Source: CAYOZN01 sp964408455 (GTDB lineage: Bacteria > Planctomycetota > Phycisphaerae > UBA1845 > UTPLA1). Taken from it: DNA of 64,000 bases. The translations under genes and the position numbers were made by a program. Under the pieces are notes generated by a model. It searched no databases and was not told where the DNA came from. It saw only the letters and a list, made by a program, of their open reading frames with translations. The stretch spans positions 1 to 64,000 of the forward strand of contig CAYOZN010000007.1 in assembly GCA_964408455.1 (NCBI GenBank), given 5' to 3'. Positions 52,249-60,861 of this stretch are shown piece after piece (positions within the stretch are counted from its first letter, which is position 1; each line of letters opens with the position of its first letter).

Positions 52249-53013
52249 TCAACCGTGGGTGACAGCCGCGTAGCGCTGGCCGACATCCTTCCAGTTCACC
52301 ACGTTCCACCAGGCCTTCACGTAGTCGGCACGCTTGTTCTGGTACTTCAGATAGTAGGCATGTTCCCACACGTCGCACATCAACAGCGGCGTGGTCCCCG
52401 CGGTGATCAGGTCCTGCTGGTTCATCATGGTCATGATCACCAGCCGCTTGAGGACCGGGTGCCAGCCCAGCACGCCCCAGCCATTGCCTTCAACCGCGTT
52501 GGCCGCCGCTGAAAAGTGCGCCTTGAACTGGTCAATGCCGCCGAACTCCCGATTGAGGGCATCCGCAAGGCGGCCCTCCGGATTGCCGCCGCCGCCCTGG
52601 TTGGCCGGCGCCATGTTGTTCCAGAACACGATGTGGTTGACGTAGCCGCCCGCATGAAAGGCGACCAGCCGGGATAGGTGCTGAATGTTGCCGTAGTCGC
52701 CGCTCTGCCGCGCCTCCTGGAGCTTCTTCAGCGCCGCGTTGAGGCCGTTCGTATAGCCGGCGTGATGCTTGTCGTGGTGAATGCGCATCGTCTGGGCGTC
52801 GATGTGCGGCTCCAGCGCGTCGTAGCCGTACGGCAGGGGGGGCAGCTCATATTCCTGCGGTGGTCCCTCGCTTCCCGCCGGCGGCGCTGCCCCGCCCGGC
52901 TGATCATCCTGCGCCGCGGCCAGACTCGACGCGGGCAGAATCGCCAGATTTCCGAATGCCGCCAGACCGCCCATCGCGGTCATACCGTTAAGAAACTCGC
53001 GTCGCGTGGACAT
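52249..53013 (-). CDS. sodA: Exported Fe/Mn superoxide dismutase with a Tat-type signal
   Basis: Converts superoxide to oxygen and peroxide. 254 residues. Residues 1-34 look like a twin-arginine signal (TRREFLNGM, then a hydrophobic core ending ASSLAAA), followed by a Pro/Gly/Gln-rich linker and the SOD domain from about 55. Metal ligands are visible: MRIHHDKHH (His at about 79), GGYVNHIVFW, and CDVWEHAYYLKY (Asp and His). Cytoplasmic enzymes lack such a signal, so this one probably acts in the periplasm after folding with its metal. Sequence alone does not decide between Fe and Mn. Confidence 0.9.
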   Translation of the reverse strand: MSTRREFLNGMTAMGGLAAFGNLAILPASSLAAAQDDQPGGAAPPAGSEGPPQEYELPPLPYGYDALEPHIDAQTMRIHHDKHHAGYTNGLNAALKKLQEARQSGDYGNIQHLSRLVAFHAGGYVNHIVFWNNMAPANQGGGGNPEGRLADALNREFGGIDQFKAHFSAAANAVEGNGWGVLGWHPVLKRLVIMTMMNQQDLITAGTTPLLMCDVWEHAYYLKYQNKRADYVKAWWNVVNWKDVGQRYAAVTHG

Positions 53014-53198
53014 GGGGGACCTCCTCGAAAAAGTTCCTCGCCTCGAATCATAACGACGGGGCCGCGCTATGGGTTTTCGGTCCCGGTATCATTGTTCAGC
53101 ACTTACCAGTGTGCAACACGTCGTCGTTCGGCTGCTCGTGCCGGTCTCACGCAACGATTGGAAAGCAGCGGCTTACAAGTGCCCGGGAGAATTGCGAC

Positions 53199-53717
53199 AT
53201 GGGCCGTTGGGACGAGCCGCCGATGGTGCAGTATGCCGTCGATCGCACGGCAATAGCCACCGCACGAAGGGCACGGCGCCATGGAGATCTAAGAACACCC
53301 ATAGTTATAGTCGTCGCGATCTTGCACAGCTTCCTTCTCTTGGCCGCGGCACCCTTCTTTCTCGGGTTATGGCAGTTAGGCAGCGTGTGCGTTTACACGA
53401 AGAATAGCGAGGTTCAATCCATGATCGGGCCTGCCGGTCCGCTTTCGCAGCAAATTGAATGGTTCGCCTTTTATCACAAGCGCTATCCGGCAACGCTCGA
53501 CGAACTTCTGGACCCGCCGGACTTGGCCGGCACTGGTGATACGAGTCCCGAGACTTATGTTCGCGACCCTTCATCCCTTTGCGACCCATGGGGAAGGCGC
53601 ATTCGCTACCGCGTACCCGGCAATCGCCGACTCGGAAGCTTCGACCTCTGGAGCGCCGGGCCGGATGGCGTAGACAGTACCCCCGACGATATTGTCAACT
53701 GGGCCGCGGGGCGCTGA
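53199..53717 (+). CDS. Single-pass membrane protein with a GspG-like C-terminal tail
   Basis: 172 residues. One membrane helix (about 34-58), then a region ending LDELLDPPDLAG, and finally DPWGRRIRYRVP...DLWSAGPDGVDSTPDDIVNW. The last part matches the calcium-binding C-terminus of type II secretion pseudopilins (GspG). The pseudopilin N-terminus (GFTLIE) is absent, so this is not a standard pseudopilin. GGGAGA precedes the ATG at 53199 by eight bases; the upstream in-frame ATG at 53109 gives a Cys-rich stretch of poor quality. Confidence 0.62.
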   Translation: MGRWDEPPMVQYAVDRTAIATARRARRHGDLRTPIVIVVAILHSFLLLAAAPFFLGLWQLGSVCVYTKNSEVQSMIGPAGPLSQQIEWFAFYHKRYPATLDELLDPPDLAGTGDTSPETYVRDPSSLCDPWGRRIRYRVPGNRRLGSFDLWSAGPDGVDSTPDDIVNWAAGR

Positions 53718-53738
53718 CAGAGCATCGACCGGTTCGTT

Positions 53739-54149
53739 TCACACCGGATTGATGTAAGTACGATGCTTGCGAGGGTCAAACCACAACTCGAATTGTTCGA
53801 AAACGCCAAGTCGGCCGAGCAGATTGGGAACGGTCTCGCGCGTCGCGATGGCAAACGGTGCGCGAATGGTTCGCTCGTTGGCCGCGAATCGGAGCGTGAG
53901 TTCGTGCACGTAAGCTTCGGTTTGCGAGCCTGCGACGTTGTGCAGCGCGATTTGTCGACCCGAGTCGATTTGCAAACCGAGTTCGTCAGCCACCGATCGG
54001 CGTAACAGGGAAATCACCGATCCGGAGTCAACAAACGGAAGCACCGAACTGAACGTACCCCGTGTCGTTTGGAGTTGAACAACGGCAACCGGTACCCACA
54101 CTTCGCCGAAGCTGGCCGATGGCTTGCGCTGCCAGTCAAACCAGGCCAT
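53739..54149 (-). CDS. Retropepsin-like aspartic protease family protein
   Basis: 136 residues, the length of one retroviral-type protease lobe. Catalytic FVDSGSVISLL (DSG at about 41-43) and a matching hydrophobic-Gly strand near the end (VPNLLGRLGVFEQFELWFDP) suggest a homodimeric aspartic protease. It overlaps the upstream DUF5678-like gene by 14 bases, so the two are co-expressed. No signal peptide. The biological substrate is unknown. Confidence 0.75.
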   Translation of the reverse strand: MAWFDWQRKPSASFGEVWVPVAVVQLQTTRGTFSSVLPFVDSGSVISLLRRSVADELGLQIDSGRQIALHNVAGSQTEAYVHELTLRFAANERTIRAPFAIATRETVPNLLGRLGVFEQFELWFDPRKHRTYINPV

Positions 54150-54366
54150 AGATCACGTCCGCGTCGGCCTCGACGGCTTCCAGCACAAATTCGCCATCGG
54201 CACAAACCTCGCGTGCCTGGTCCGCGGCCTCCACAGCGGTCGCCCCAACCCCGACGATCTTTCCTTCGTGAACGGCGATCCACTTGCCCGCATACTGTTG
54301 AGCGATTTCGATGCTGTGCTCGGCGAGCCAGGCGGTATCGGCCTCGATCTTAGTTCGTTCGTTCAT
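54136..54366 (-). CDS. DUF5678-like small protein
   Basis: 76 residues from the ATG at 54366 (84 if the ATG at 54390 is used). Central KWIAVHEGKIVGVGATAVEAADQARE and a final strand match the DUF5678 pattern (YVAxxxGKVVAxGxxxxE). Pairs of DUF5678-like and retropepsin-like genes occur elsewhere, which suggests a functional module, possibly toxin-antitoxin-like. That role is inference. Confidence 0.6.
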   Translation of the reverse strand: MNERTKIEADTAWLAEHSIEIAQQYAGKWIAVHEGKIVGVGATAVEAADQAREVCADGEFVLEAVEADADVIYGLV

Positions 54367-54628
54367 TCGGAATCTCGCACAATGGTCCAAGGATAACCCA
54401 GAAGGGTCTCCAATGGAATCTCGGCGCGCCTCGGCACTGCCTTTTCTAATTCACATTTCGTGCTCGTCTGCCGGTAGTGGTCTCGTTTGGCCCCGGTCTG
54501 GCATTCACTCGGTGCCTGCCCGGGTGCGGACACGCCGTGTTCTTGAAATCGCCGCGGCTCCCTGTTAGTGTCCGCCACAATCGCACCATCGCACGTCCGG
54601 TTTCGCTGACTGACATAAGGAGTCTCGC

Positions 54629-56326
54629 GTGGCACGAGAACAATGGGCGTCTCGAATTGGCGTGATTCTGGCCGTTTCGGGCTCTGCGGTCGGACTCGGC
54701 AATTTTCTCCGCTTTCCCGGTCAGGCGGCCCAGAACGGCGGCGGCGCCTTCATGATTCCCTATTTCATCGCCCTGCTCGTTCTCGGCATCCCCATCTGCT
54801 GGATCGAGTGGAGCATGGGACGCCGCGGTGGCCTTGCGGGTTACAACTCCTGCCCCGGCATCTTCAGCGTCATCTGGCGAAACCCCATCAGCAAGTACCT
54901 GGGCTCGCTCGGCCTGTTGATTCCGCTGCTCATCTACACGTATTACATCTACGTCGAAGGCTGGTGCCTGGGCTATTGCTATCTCTATCTGACGATGCCG
55001 CAGGATTTCGCCGCCTGCGGGCAGAGTTCGGCCGAGTACAGCGCCTACTTCAAGAACTTCGTCGGCCAGAACGACGATGGCCTGATGATGGATGGCAAAT
55101 TGCACATCAGCGTCGTCTTCTGGCTGATCGTGACGGCGCTCAACTTCTTTTTGATCTTCCGCGGCTTGTCAAAAGGCATCGAAACCTTCTGCAAATACGC
55201 CATGCCGTGCATGGCCATCTGCGCCCTCATCGTGCTGGTCCGCGTGTTGACGCTGGGTACGCCCGATGCCGCCAAGCCCGACCAGAACGTGACGGCCGGC
55301 CTGGGATTCATGTGGAACCCGGATATGGAGAAGCTCAAGGACTTCAATACCTGGCTGGCCGCCGCTGGCCAGATTTTCTTCAGCCTCTCCGTCGGCTTCG
55401 GCGTCGTCGTGAACTATGCCAGCTATCTGAAACGCAAGGACGATCTCATCCTCTCCGGCCTCACTGCCACCAGCACGAACGAATTTTTCGAAGTCTGCCT
55501 CGGCGGTCTCATCACCATCCCGGCGGCCTTCATCTTCCTGGGCGCCACCGGCATCGCCACCAGCATCAACTCGTCCTTCTCGCTTGGTTTTCACACGCTG
55601 CCGGTTGTCTTCGCCCACATGCCGTTCGGCCGCATCTTCGGTTTCCTCTGGTTCTTCATGCTTTTCCTCGCGGCCATCACCAGCTCGCTCTCCATGCTCC
55701 AGCCCGTCGCGGCATTCCTGGAAGAGGCATTTAACATGAGCCGCCGCGTGGCCGTCGCCATCCTCGGCATTCTCAGCAGCGCCGGCGGTCTCTTCGTCAT
55801 TTTCTACAGCAAGGGCCTCGCCGCAGTCGATGCGATCGACTTCTGGGTCGGCACCCTCGCCATATTTATTTTGGCCATGGTCCAGGTCATCATGTTCGGC
55901 TGGATATACGGCGTGGAGAAAGGCCTCGAAGAAGCCCACGAGGGCGCCCACATCCGAGTCCCACGCATCTTCTACTTCATTATCAAGTACGTCTCGCCGC
56001 TCTACCTGCTGGTCATCTTCGTCGGCTGGACGCTACAGAACCTGCCCGTCCGCGTCTTTGGCGAACCGCTCTATCAGCTCGTGCCGGCGATAAAGCCGAT
56101 CTGGGCGGCGGTGTTCGGTGAACCGGAGATTGTTGATAAAGTCCCGGCGCTGCTCGACGGCGGCACCGAGCTGAAGTCGGTCATCATGATCCTCGCCGCC
56201 TTTGTTCTGCTGAACCTGATGATCTTCTTCGCCGGCAAGCACTGGAAACGCGTCGGCCCTGAGCCGACCAATATCGCACTACCCGGCGGCTTCCCGACCG
56301 TCACCATGGAGGATGGCAGGGCATGA
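54629..56326 (+). CDS. Sodium-dependent amino-acid transporter, NSS/SNF family
   Basis: 565 residues and 12 membrane helices. Helix 1 carries the family signature WASRIGVILAVSGSAVGLGNFLRFPGQAAQNGGGAF (sodium and substrate site). Helices 3, 6 and 8 contain the expected YTYYIYVEGWCLGY, FFSLSVGFGVVVNYASY and FLWFFMLFLAAITSSLSMLQP. The start is GTG at 54629 with AAGGAG six bases before it. Moves an amino acid into the cell with sodium. The 39-residue partner gene overlaps its stop. Confidence 0.93.
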   Translation: MAREQWASRIGVILAVSGSAVGLGNFLRFPGQAAQNGGGAFMIPYFIALLVLGIPICWIEWSMGRRGGLAGYNSCPGIFSVIWRNPISKYLGSLGLLIPLLIYTYYIYVEGWCLGYCYLYLTMPQDFAACGQSSAEYSAYFKNFVGQNDDGLMMDGKLHISVVFWLIVTALNFFLIFRGLSKGIETFCKYAMPCMAICALIVLVRVLTLGTPDAAKPDQNVTAGLGFMWNPDMEKLKDFNTWLAAAGQIFFSLSVGFGVVVNYASYLKRKDDLILSGLTATSTNEFFEVCLGGLITIPAAFIFLGATGIATSINSSFSLGFHTLPVVFAHMPFGRIFGFLWFFMLFLAAITSSLSMLQPVAAFLEEAFNMSRRVAVAILGILSSAGGLFVIFYSKGLAAVDAIDFWVGTLAIFILAMVQVIMFGWIYGVEKGLEEAHEGAHIRVPRIFYFIIKYVSPLYLLVIFVGWTLQNLPVRVFGEPLYQLVPAIKPIWAAVFGEPEIVDKVPALLDGGTELKSVIMILAAFVLLNLMIFFAGKHWKRVGPEPTNIALPGGFPTVTMEDGRA

Positions 56327-56442
56327 CAATCTACGGCTGGATCATCATGTTCGCTTCGATTGGTTTTGTCCTGATACTGACTACATATTGTTACGTCAAG
56401 GTGCTATCGCTTCCGCCGCTCGAAGCAGACGAGCAGCTATGA
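56323..56442 (+). CDS. MetS-like small subunit of the NSS transporter
   Basis: 39 residues: a single membrane helix (about 5-27, GWIIMFASIGFVLILTTYCY) and a short acidic tail. It starts at an ATGA overlap with the symporter stop (56323-56326). Small one-helix subunits such as MetS of Corynebacterium are encoded directly after NSS transporters and are needed for full activity. The role is inferred from position, size and topology. Confidence 0.7.
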   Translation: MTIYGWIIMFASIGFVLILTTYCYVKVLSLPPLEADEQL

Positions 56443-56543
56443 CCGACCGCCGCCGGGCCATCCACGGCCTGCAATGAGTCAGCGACTGGCAGATGCCGCG
56501 GACCCCCTCGGCCTTCGCGGCCATTTTGCGTACCATGCACGGC

Positions 56544-57725
56544 ATGACGCGCTTCCTCTTCATCTGCCATCCCGCCGACCTGGAGGACGAAGGCATCGAT
56601 GCCGCCCTGGCCCGCCTTCGCGGCGAGATCGGCGTCGACGGCATCATCCTCCGTGCCGCCACGCCGGCACGCACCGCCCTGCGGCCGCGCGTGACCGGCA
56701 GCCCGAAGATCGTCTCGCACGAGAGTGCCGTCTGGTTCCAGCCCGATGCGAAGCACTACGCCGGCACCCGTATTCGCCCCCACGTCGCGCATGCCATCAA
56801 GTCGCGCAATTTCCTCGCCCGCATCTGCGACGCCGCCGTGGCACAGGGACTCTCCGTCCGCGCGCGAATCGATCTCTTCGACAGCCTGCCGCTGGCAGCA
56901 AAGCATCCGACCGCCACCTGCGTTGATGTCTATGGCCGCCCCCACGAGTCGCAACTGTGCCCCTCCAATCCCGACGTCCGCGAATTCGCCGCCGCCGTCG
57001 TCGAGGACCTCTGCGCCAACTACCCAATCGATTCGGTCGAGCATTCAAATGTTGAATTCGGGCCTTTCTATACTTTTCCAGTCCTTAGCTCTGCTTTCGA
57101 ACTCGGCGAAGTGGGGACGGCGCTTCTCAATTGGTGTGTTTGCCCCGCTTGCCGCCAGCGCGCGGGCGAGTCAATCGACGTGAGCATGGTCATCAAGCAG
57201 TCGCAAGCCCTGTTGTCCGAGATTTTTCATTTGAAGGGAATGGTTGCCGTCCGATGGCCTGAGATCATCAGCGATCACGTCGAACTCGCGGGCTACGAGC
57301 GCATGCGAGCGGGCGCAATCGCATCGCTCGTCGGCATGATAAGACAGAGATGCAACAAGCCCTTGTGGATGCAACTGACCGACTTCCTCAATCTTGAAAT
57401 CGACTACATTCATTCGGTTAGCAAGCTCTGCGACGGAAATGCGATTGACCCGGCCAGGCTGCACCCTTCACGGGAGCAAAGCGGGGTTCCACGGATCGCG
57501 GGCACGACGAACATAGTTCTCGCTTCCATCGGCACGCCTGAACGCGCATCCATCGAATGCGGGCCGCCGAAGCAGGGCGGCGGGGAGTTCGTGTCGACCG
57601 TGCATGACGCTGCCCGTCGCGGCTATGCCGCCATCGCTTTCAGCGATTACGGCCTGGCAGCGGAGCCCCAACTGGAATGGACTCGGCAGGCCGTGCGCTA
57701 CGCACGGAGGGAAGTCTCCTCCTGA
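56544..57725 (+). CDS. Hypothetical protein, possible TIM-barrel glycosidase-like fold
   Basis: 393 residues. No signal peptide. SQLCPSNPDVREFAAAVVEDLCANYPIDSVEHSNVEFGPFY resembles the region of glycoside-hydrolase-like barrel proteins where strand ends carry acidic residues, and CVCPACRQRAGE adds a CxxC. Another barrel-like segment near the end reads AARRGYAAIAFSDYGLAAEPQLEWTRQAVRY. The 5' half is GC-rich like the neighbourhood, whereas about 57040-57480 is clearly lower. ATGs at 56493 and 56535 are alternatives. The enzymatic role is unproven. Confidence 0.62.
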   Translation: MTRFLFICHPADLEDEGIDAALARLRGEIGVDGIILRAATPARTALRPRVTGSPKIVSHESAVWFQPDAKHYAGTRIRPHVAHAIKSRNFLARICDAAVAQGLSVRARIDLFDSLPLAAKHPTATCVDVYGRPHESQLCPSNPDVREFAAAVVEDLCANYPIDSVEHSNVEFGPFYTFPVLSSAFELGEVGTALLNWCVCPACRQRAGESIDVSMVIKQSQALLSEIFHLKGMVAVRWPEIISDHVELAGYERMRAGAIASLVGMIRQRCNKPLWMQLTDFLNLEIDYIHSVSKLCDGNAIDPARLHPSREQSGVPRIAGTTNIVLASIGTPERASIECGPPKQGGGEFVSTVHDAARRGYAAIAFSDYGLAAEPQLEWTRQAVRYARREVSS

Positions 57726-57796
57726 TCGTTCCGAAGGCAAGTGCGGCCCCGGTTTATTGGCCTGTCCACGCTGATGGGCAATCCAGCGCACACTTG

Positions 57797-57850
57797 CTAT
57801 CGCTCAATTCGTGGCCTATTGTGAGCGATAGAAACTAACCCTATCGCTCA
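57797..57850 (+). promoter_or_regulatory. Triple CTATCGCTCA operator-like element before the fic gene
   Basis: Three perfect copies of a ten-base word: CTATCGCTCA at 57797-57806, its inverse TGAGCGATAG at 57822-57831, and CTATCGCTCA at 57841-57850, whose last base is the A of the fic start codon. The first two form a perfect palindrome with a 15-base spacer. A protein bound here would block transcription or translation initiation. Confidence 0.75.
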
Positions 57851-59022
57851 TGACCTGGAACTGGCAGCAACCTGACTGGCCCCGCTTCTCGTGGGATGCA
57901 TCCCGCCTCGCAAAGGCCGAGGAGCGTTTTTTATTTGCGGGCGGCCGGTTTCTCGGCACCGTCCAGCATGTCACGTCAACAGACCGCGACCAGATCGTTG
58001 TGGATGCGATGAGCACCGAGGCCGTCACGACGTCCGAGATCGAAGGCGAATTGCTGAATCGAGACAGCGTTCAATCATCCATTCGCCGCCAGCTGGGGTT
58101 GGCGACGGACAATCGCCGTGTTGCGCCAGCCGAGCAGGGCATCAGCGAAGTCATGGTTGACTTGTATCGCAACCACGGCGCGCCGCTCGACGAGCATACG
58201 CTCTTTTCGTGGCACGAGAGGATCATGAATGGCCGGACGGATCTGCGGAAACTGGGCCGCTACCGAACGCATGCCGAGCCCATGCAGGTCGTTTCGGGCG
58301 CGATGTATGAGCCGAAAGTTCATTTCGAAGCACCACCCTCCCGAAGTGTCCCACGGGAGATGCGAGGATTTCTCAAATGGTTCCAGGATTCGGCACCCGC
58401 TGGAACAAGGCCGTTACCGATTCTAACGCGCGCCGGCATCGCACATCTCTACTTCGAAAGCATTCACCCGTTTGAAGACGGCAATGGGCGAATCGGGCGC
58501 GCCATATCTGAAAAGGTGCTCGCGCAGGGACTGGGCCAGCCCTCGCTCATTGCCCTCGCTGCCACAATCCTGATTCATCGCAGGGAGTACTATCAAACTT
58601 TGGAGCTTTCGAACAAGGACAACAAGATCACGGCGTGGCTCGCGTGGTTTGCTGGCATTTGCCTTGAGGCCCAGCAGCGCACGATCGCCCAAGTTGAGTT
58701 TGTCCTCGACAAGGCCCGGCTGCTTGGGCGCTATCGCGAAGCGTTGAATGCCCGCCAGCTGGCAGTGCTATTGCGCGTGTTGAGAGAAGGACCGGAAGGA
58801 TTCAAGGGAGGTCTCAGCGCCGGCAAATATGCGACGATATCCAAAGCCTCTCCGTCGACTGCCACGCGCGATCTTGCCGACCTGGTCGGGCGCGGCGCAT
58901 TGATCCGCACCGGCGAAAAGCGGCATGCGCGATACCATTTACCGATTCCGTTGCGGCAGACGCCACGAATCATGATTGACTTGCACGGCAACGTCGTCGA
59001 AGGAACCCGTGCGCGACGCTGA
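57850..59022 (+). CDS. Fic family protein (AMP-transferase-like) with winged-helix tail
   Basis: 390 residues. Class II layout: an inhibitory helix TTSEIEGE (60-67) precedes the catalytic Fic motif HPFEDGNGRIGR (206-217), and an N-terminal DUF4172-like region starts the protein. The last 100 residues form a winged helix (AVLLRVLREGP...ISKASPSTATRDLADLVGRGALI), so it probably binds DNA. Fic enzymes transfer AMP from ATP to hydroxyl groups of target proteins, and the glutamate of the inhibitory helix keeps them silent. The operator-like triplet at its start suggests autoregulation. No separate antitoxin gene is present. Confidence 0.9.
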   Translation: MTWNWQQPDWPRFSWDASRLAKAEERFLFAGGRFLGTVQHVTSTDRDQIVVDAMSTEAVTTSEIEGELLNRDSVQSSIRRQLGLATDNRRVAPAEQGISEVMVDLYRNHGAPLDEHTLFSWHERIMNGRTDLRKLGRYRTHAEPMQVVSGAMYEPKVHFEAPPSRSVPREMRGFLKWFQDSAPAGTRPLPILTRAGIAHLYFESIHPFEDGNGRIGRAISEKVLAQGLGQPSLIALAATILIHRREYYQTLELSNKDNKITAWLAWFAGICLEAQQRTIAQVEFVLDKARLLGRYREALNARQLAVLLRVLREGPEGFKGGLSAGKYATISKASPSTATRDLADLVGRGALIRTGEKRHARYHLPIPLRQTPRIMIDLHGNVVEGTRARR

Positions 59023-59053
59023 CCGCGTGGTTGCCCGGCCGGGGAAGTGCCTG

Positions 59054-59097
59054 AAAAAAAAGAAACGGGGCACGAAGGAAACTCCTCCGCGCCCCGT
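59054..59097 (-). terminator. Rho-independent terminator of the flagellin gene
   Basis: On the minus strand ACGGGGC (59097-59091) pairs with GCCCCGT (59071-59065), extended by partly matched bases around GTTTCC. TTTC and a run of eight Ts (59061-59054, interrupted by one C before it) follow directly. It is a strong intrinsic terminator 46 bases after the flagellin stop. Confidence 0.88.
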
Positions 59098-59142
59098 CCC
59101 ACTCCGTTCCCCACCAGGCCTGGGCCTGGATTGAGCCTTACC

Positions 59143-60540
59143 TTACCGCAAGAGCGACAGAATCTGCGACGACTGCTGGCTGGCCACGCCGAGCAGCGAG
59201 ATCGACGACTGGAGCAGCACGTTCTGCCGGCTCAGTTCCGCCGTCTCGAGGGCGTAGTCCACGTCGCGGATCAGGCTGCGGGCCGATTCAAGTGCTTCCT
59301 TGGTGGCATTCAGCGAGTTCACGCTCGTCTCCACCTGGAACTTCTGGAAGCCGCCCAGACGGCCGCGCTGCGTCGCCACCTGGTTGATGGCCGACTTCGC
59401 GATCAAGACCGCGTTGTTGGCATCCTGCGACAGATCGTTGGCACCGCCGCTCTTCAGCGTGTTCAGGTATCCCGACACCGTGTCGCCAAGGTTGTGGGCG
59501 AACAGCGGAGACACGCCCAGCGTCGACTGCGTGCTTGAGGATGTGCCGAGCTGGAAGGTCAATCCGCCATCGGTGATGGTGATGGTGCCCTTCGAGCCGG
59601 TTGTCTGGTTCGCCGTCTCTGTGATCGTGAACTGGCCGCTGGTGCCGTTCGAGGCGAAGTTCACCTGGAGCCCGTCCACGAACGCGTTCTGACCGTTCAC
59701 GGTCACCACCGCATCGGTTCCGGTCGTGTAGTCGACGCCATTGACGAAGTCCTGGTCGCCGCTCACGTAAGAGGCCGAGACGAACGCGTTGGCGCCGTAG
59801 GTGCGGCTCTGGATGTGCAGCTCGGTGCCGCTGACCGAGGCCGACACGCCGGTCTCGCCGGCGGCGGCCACGATCCGGCCCGCGATGTCCGCCAGCGTGT
59901 CGGTGTCGCCGACTGTGATGGTCGCGGTGCCGAGCGTGCCGGTGACGGTGAACTCGGCGGCGCTGATGTTGGCCGTATTGGCCAGTGTGGCCGAGGCAAC
60001 GGCGCCGGATGACACGACGTTCACCGCGAAGGACTGGTTCGCGTTCGAGGACGGCCGCGAGAAGACGCGCAGATCGGTGACGGCAGTGGTATCCGACGCC
60101 GTCGCGCGGATCGACTGCTGTCCATCGAGCAGCCGCTTGCCGTTGAACGACGTGGTCTGCACGATTCGGTTGATCGACTCGATCGCGTTGTCGATCTGCT
60201 GCTGGTTCGCGGCGATCTCGGCGGCAGACAGACCGCCGGAGCTGGTGCTTTGTGCGGCAAGGGATTCGATTTCGGCGAGGAGATTGCTCACTTCACCGAG
60301 TGCGGAGTCGGCGGTGTTCAGTACGGAGCTTGCGCGCTGGCCGTTGGCGATGGCGGCGTCGATGCCGGTCAGTTCGGCGGACAGGCTCTGAAGGGCGATG
60401 AGACCGGCGGGATCATCGGCGCCCTTATTAATGCGAAAACCAGTCGAAAGCCGTGTCAGGCTCTGCGACTGGTCCGCTGTTGTGCGGCTCAGAATGTTGA
60501 GCAATGTCAATGTGTTTGTGTTTGTGACTGTCAGGCCCAT
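59143..60540 (-). CDS. fliC: Flagellin
   Basis: Filament subunit exported by the flagellar type III system. 465 residues. The conserved N-terminal D0/D1 helices start after MGLTVTNTNTLTLLNILSRTT and include SLTRLSTGFRINKGADDPAGL; the C-terminal helices include LGGFQKFQVETSVNSLNATKEALESARSLIRDVDYALETAELSRQNVLLQSSISLL. The middle (about 160-350) is a Thr/Ser/Gly-rich variable domain. The ATG has a purine-rich (GA)n leader with GGGAG. No other flagellar gene is in the window, so it stands alone with its own terminator. Confidence 0.93.
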   Translation of the reverse strand: MGLTVTNTNTLTLLNILSRTTADQSQSLTRLSTGFRINKGADDPAGLIALQSLSAELTGIDAAIANGQRASSVLNTADSALGEVSNLLAEIESLAAQSTSSGGLSAAEIAANQQQIDNAIESINRIVQTTSFNGKRLLDGQQSIRATASDTTAVTDLRVFSRPSSNANQSFAVNVVSSGAVASATLANTANISAAEFTVTGTLGTATITVGDTDTLADIAGRIVAAAGETGVSASVSGTELHIQSRTYGANAFVSASYVSGDQDFVNGVDYTTGTDAVVTVNGQNAFVDGLQVNFASNGTSGQFTITETANQTTGSKGTITITDGGLTFQLGTSSSTQSTLGVSPLFAHNLGDTVSGYLNTLKSGGANDLSQDANNAVLIAKSAINQVATQRGRLGGFQKFQVETSVNSLNATKEALESARSLIRDVDYALETAELSRQNVLLQSSISLLGVASQQSSQILSLLR

Positions 60541-60861
60541 GGTTCTCTCCCTCTCTCTCTCTGTGGGTGGTGAACGGTGCTCCGTGAATCCCCGTTTTCA
60601 GGGCTGGTAGCAGCCATACCGATACATATCAGTACAGCCGTACACCATTTCGCCACGCCGCCGGGAAAACCTAAGATATAAACGCGCATCGGCCGCAAAG
60701 TGCGGACCTGCTTTTCGGACAGCCTCAAGCTTTGCAACAGTAGCAGTTTAGAGCGCGCGAAATCGGCGCGTGTTGCGTCCGCTTTTGGAAAGCGATAATG
60801 CTGGCAACGCTGCGTCCGCTTTTCGCGGTGCGTCAACCCATGGAATGGAATTGGATCTGAG
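60541..60861. other. Upstream region of the flagellin gene
   Basis: 321 bases without a gene. It contains a (CT)n tract (60546-60563) that gives the GA-rich ribosome-binding site, and a 13-base direct repeat TGCGTCCGCTTTT at 60774-60786 and 60811-60823. On the minus strand CAAA-N16-GCCGAT near 60790-60760 is only a distant match to a flagellar sigma-28 promoter (TAAA-N15-GCCGATAA). Confidence 0.4.

Noticed and set aside
60700..60800. Sigma-28 flagellar promoter before fliC
   Set aside because: The best match, CAAA-N16-GCCGAT, has a mismatch in the -35, the wrong spacing and an incomplete -10, so it is noted only in the region entry.
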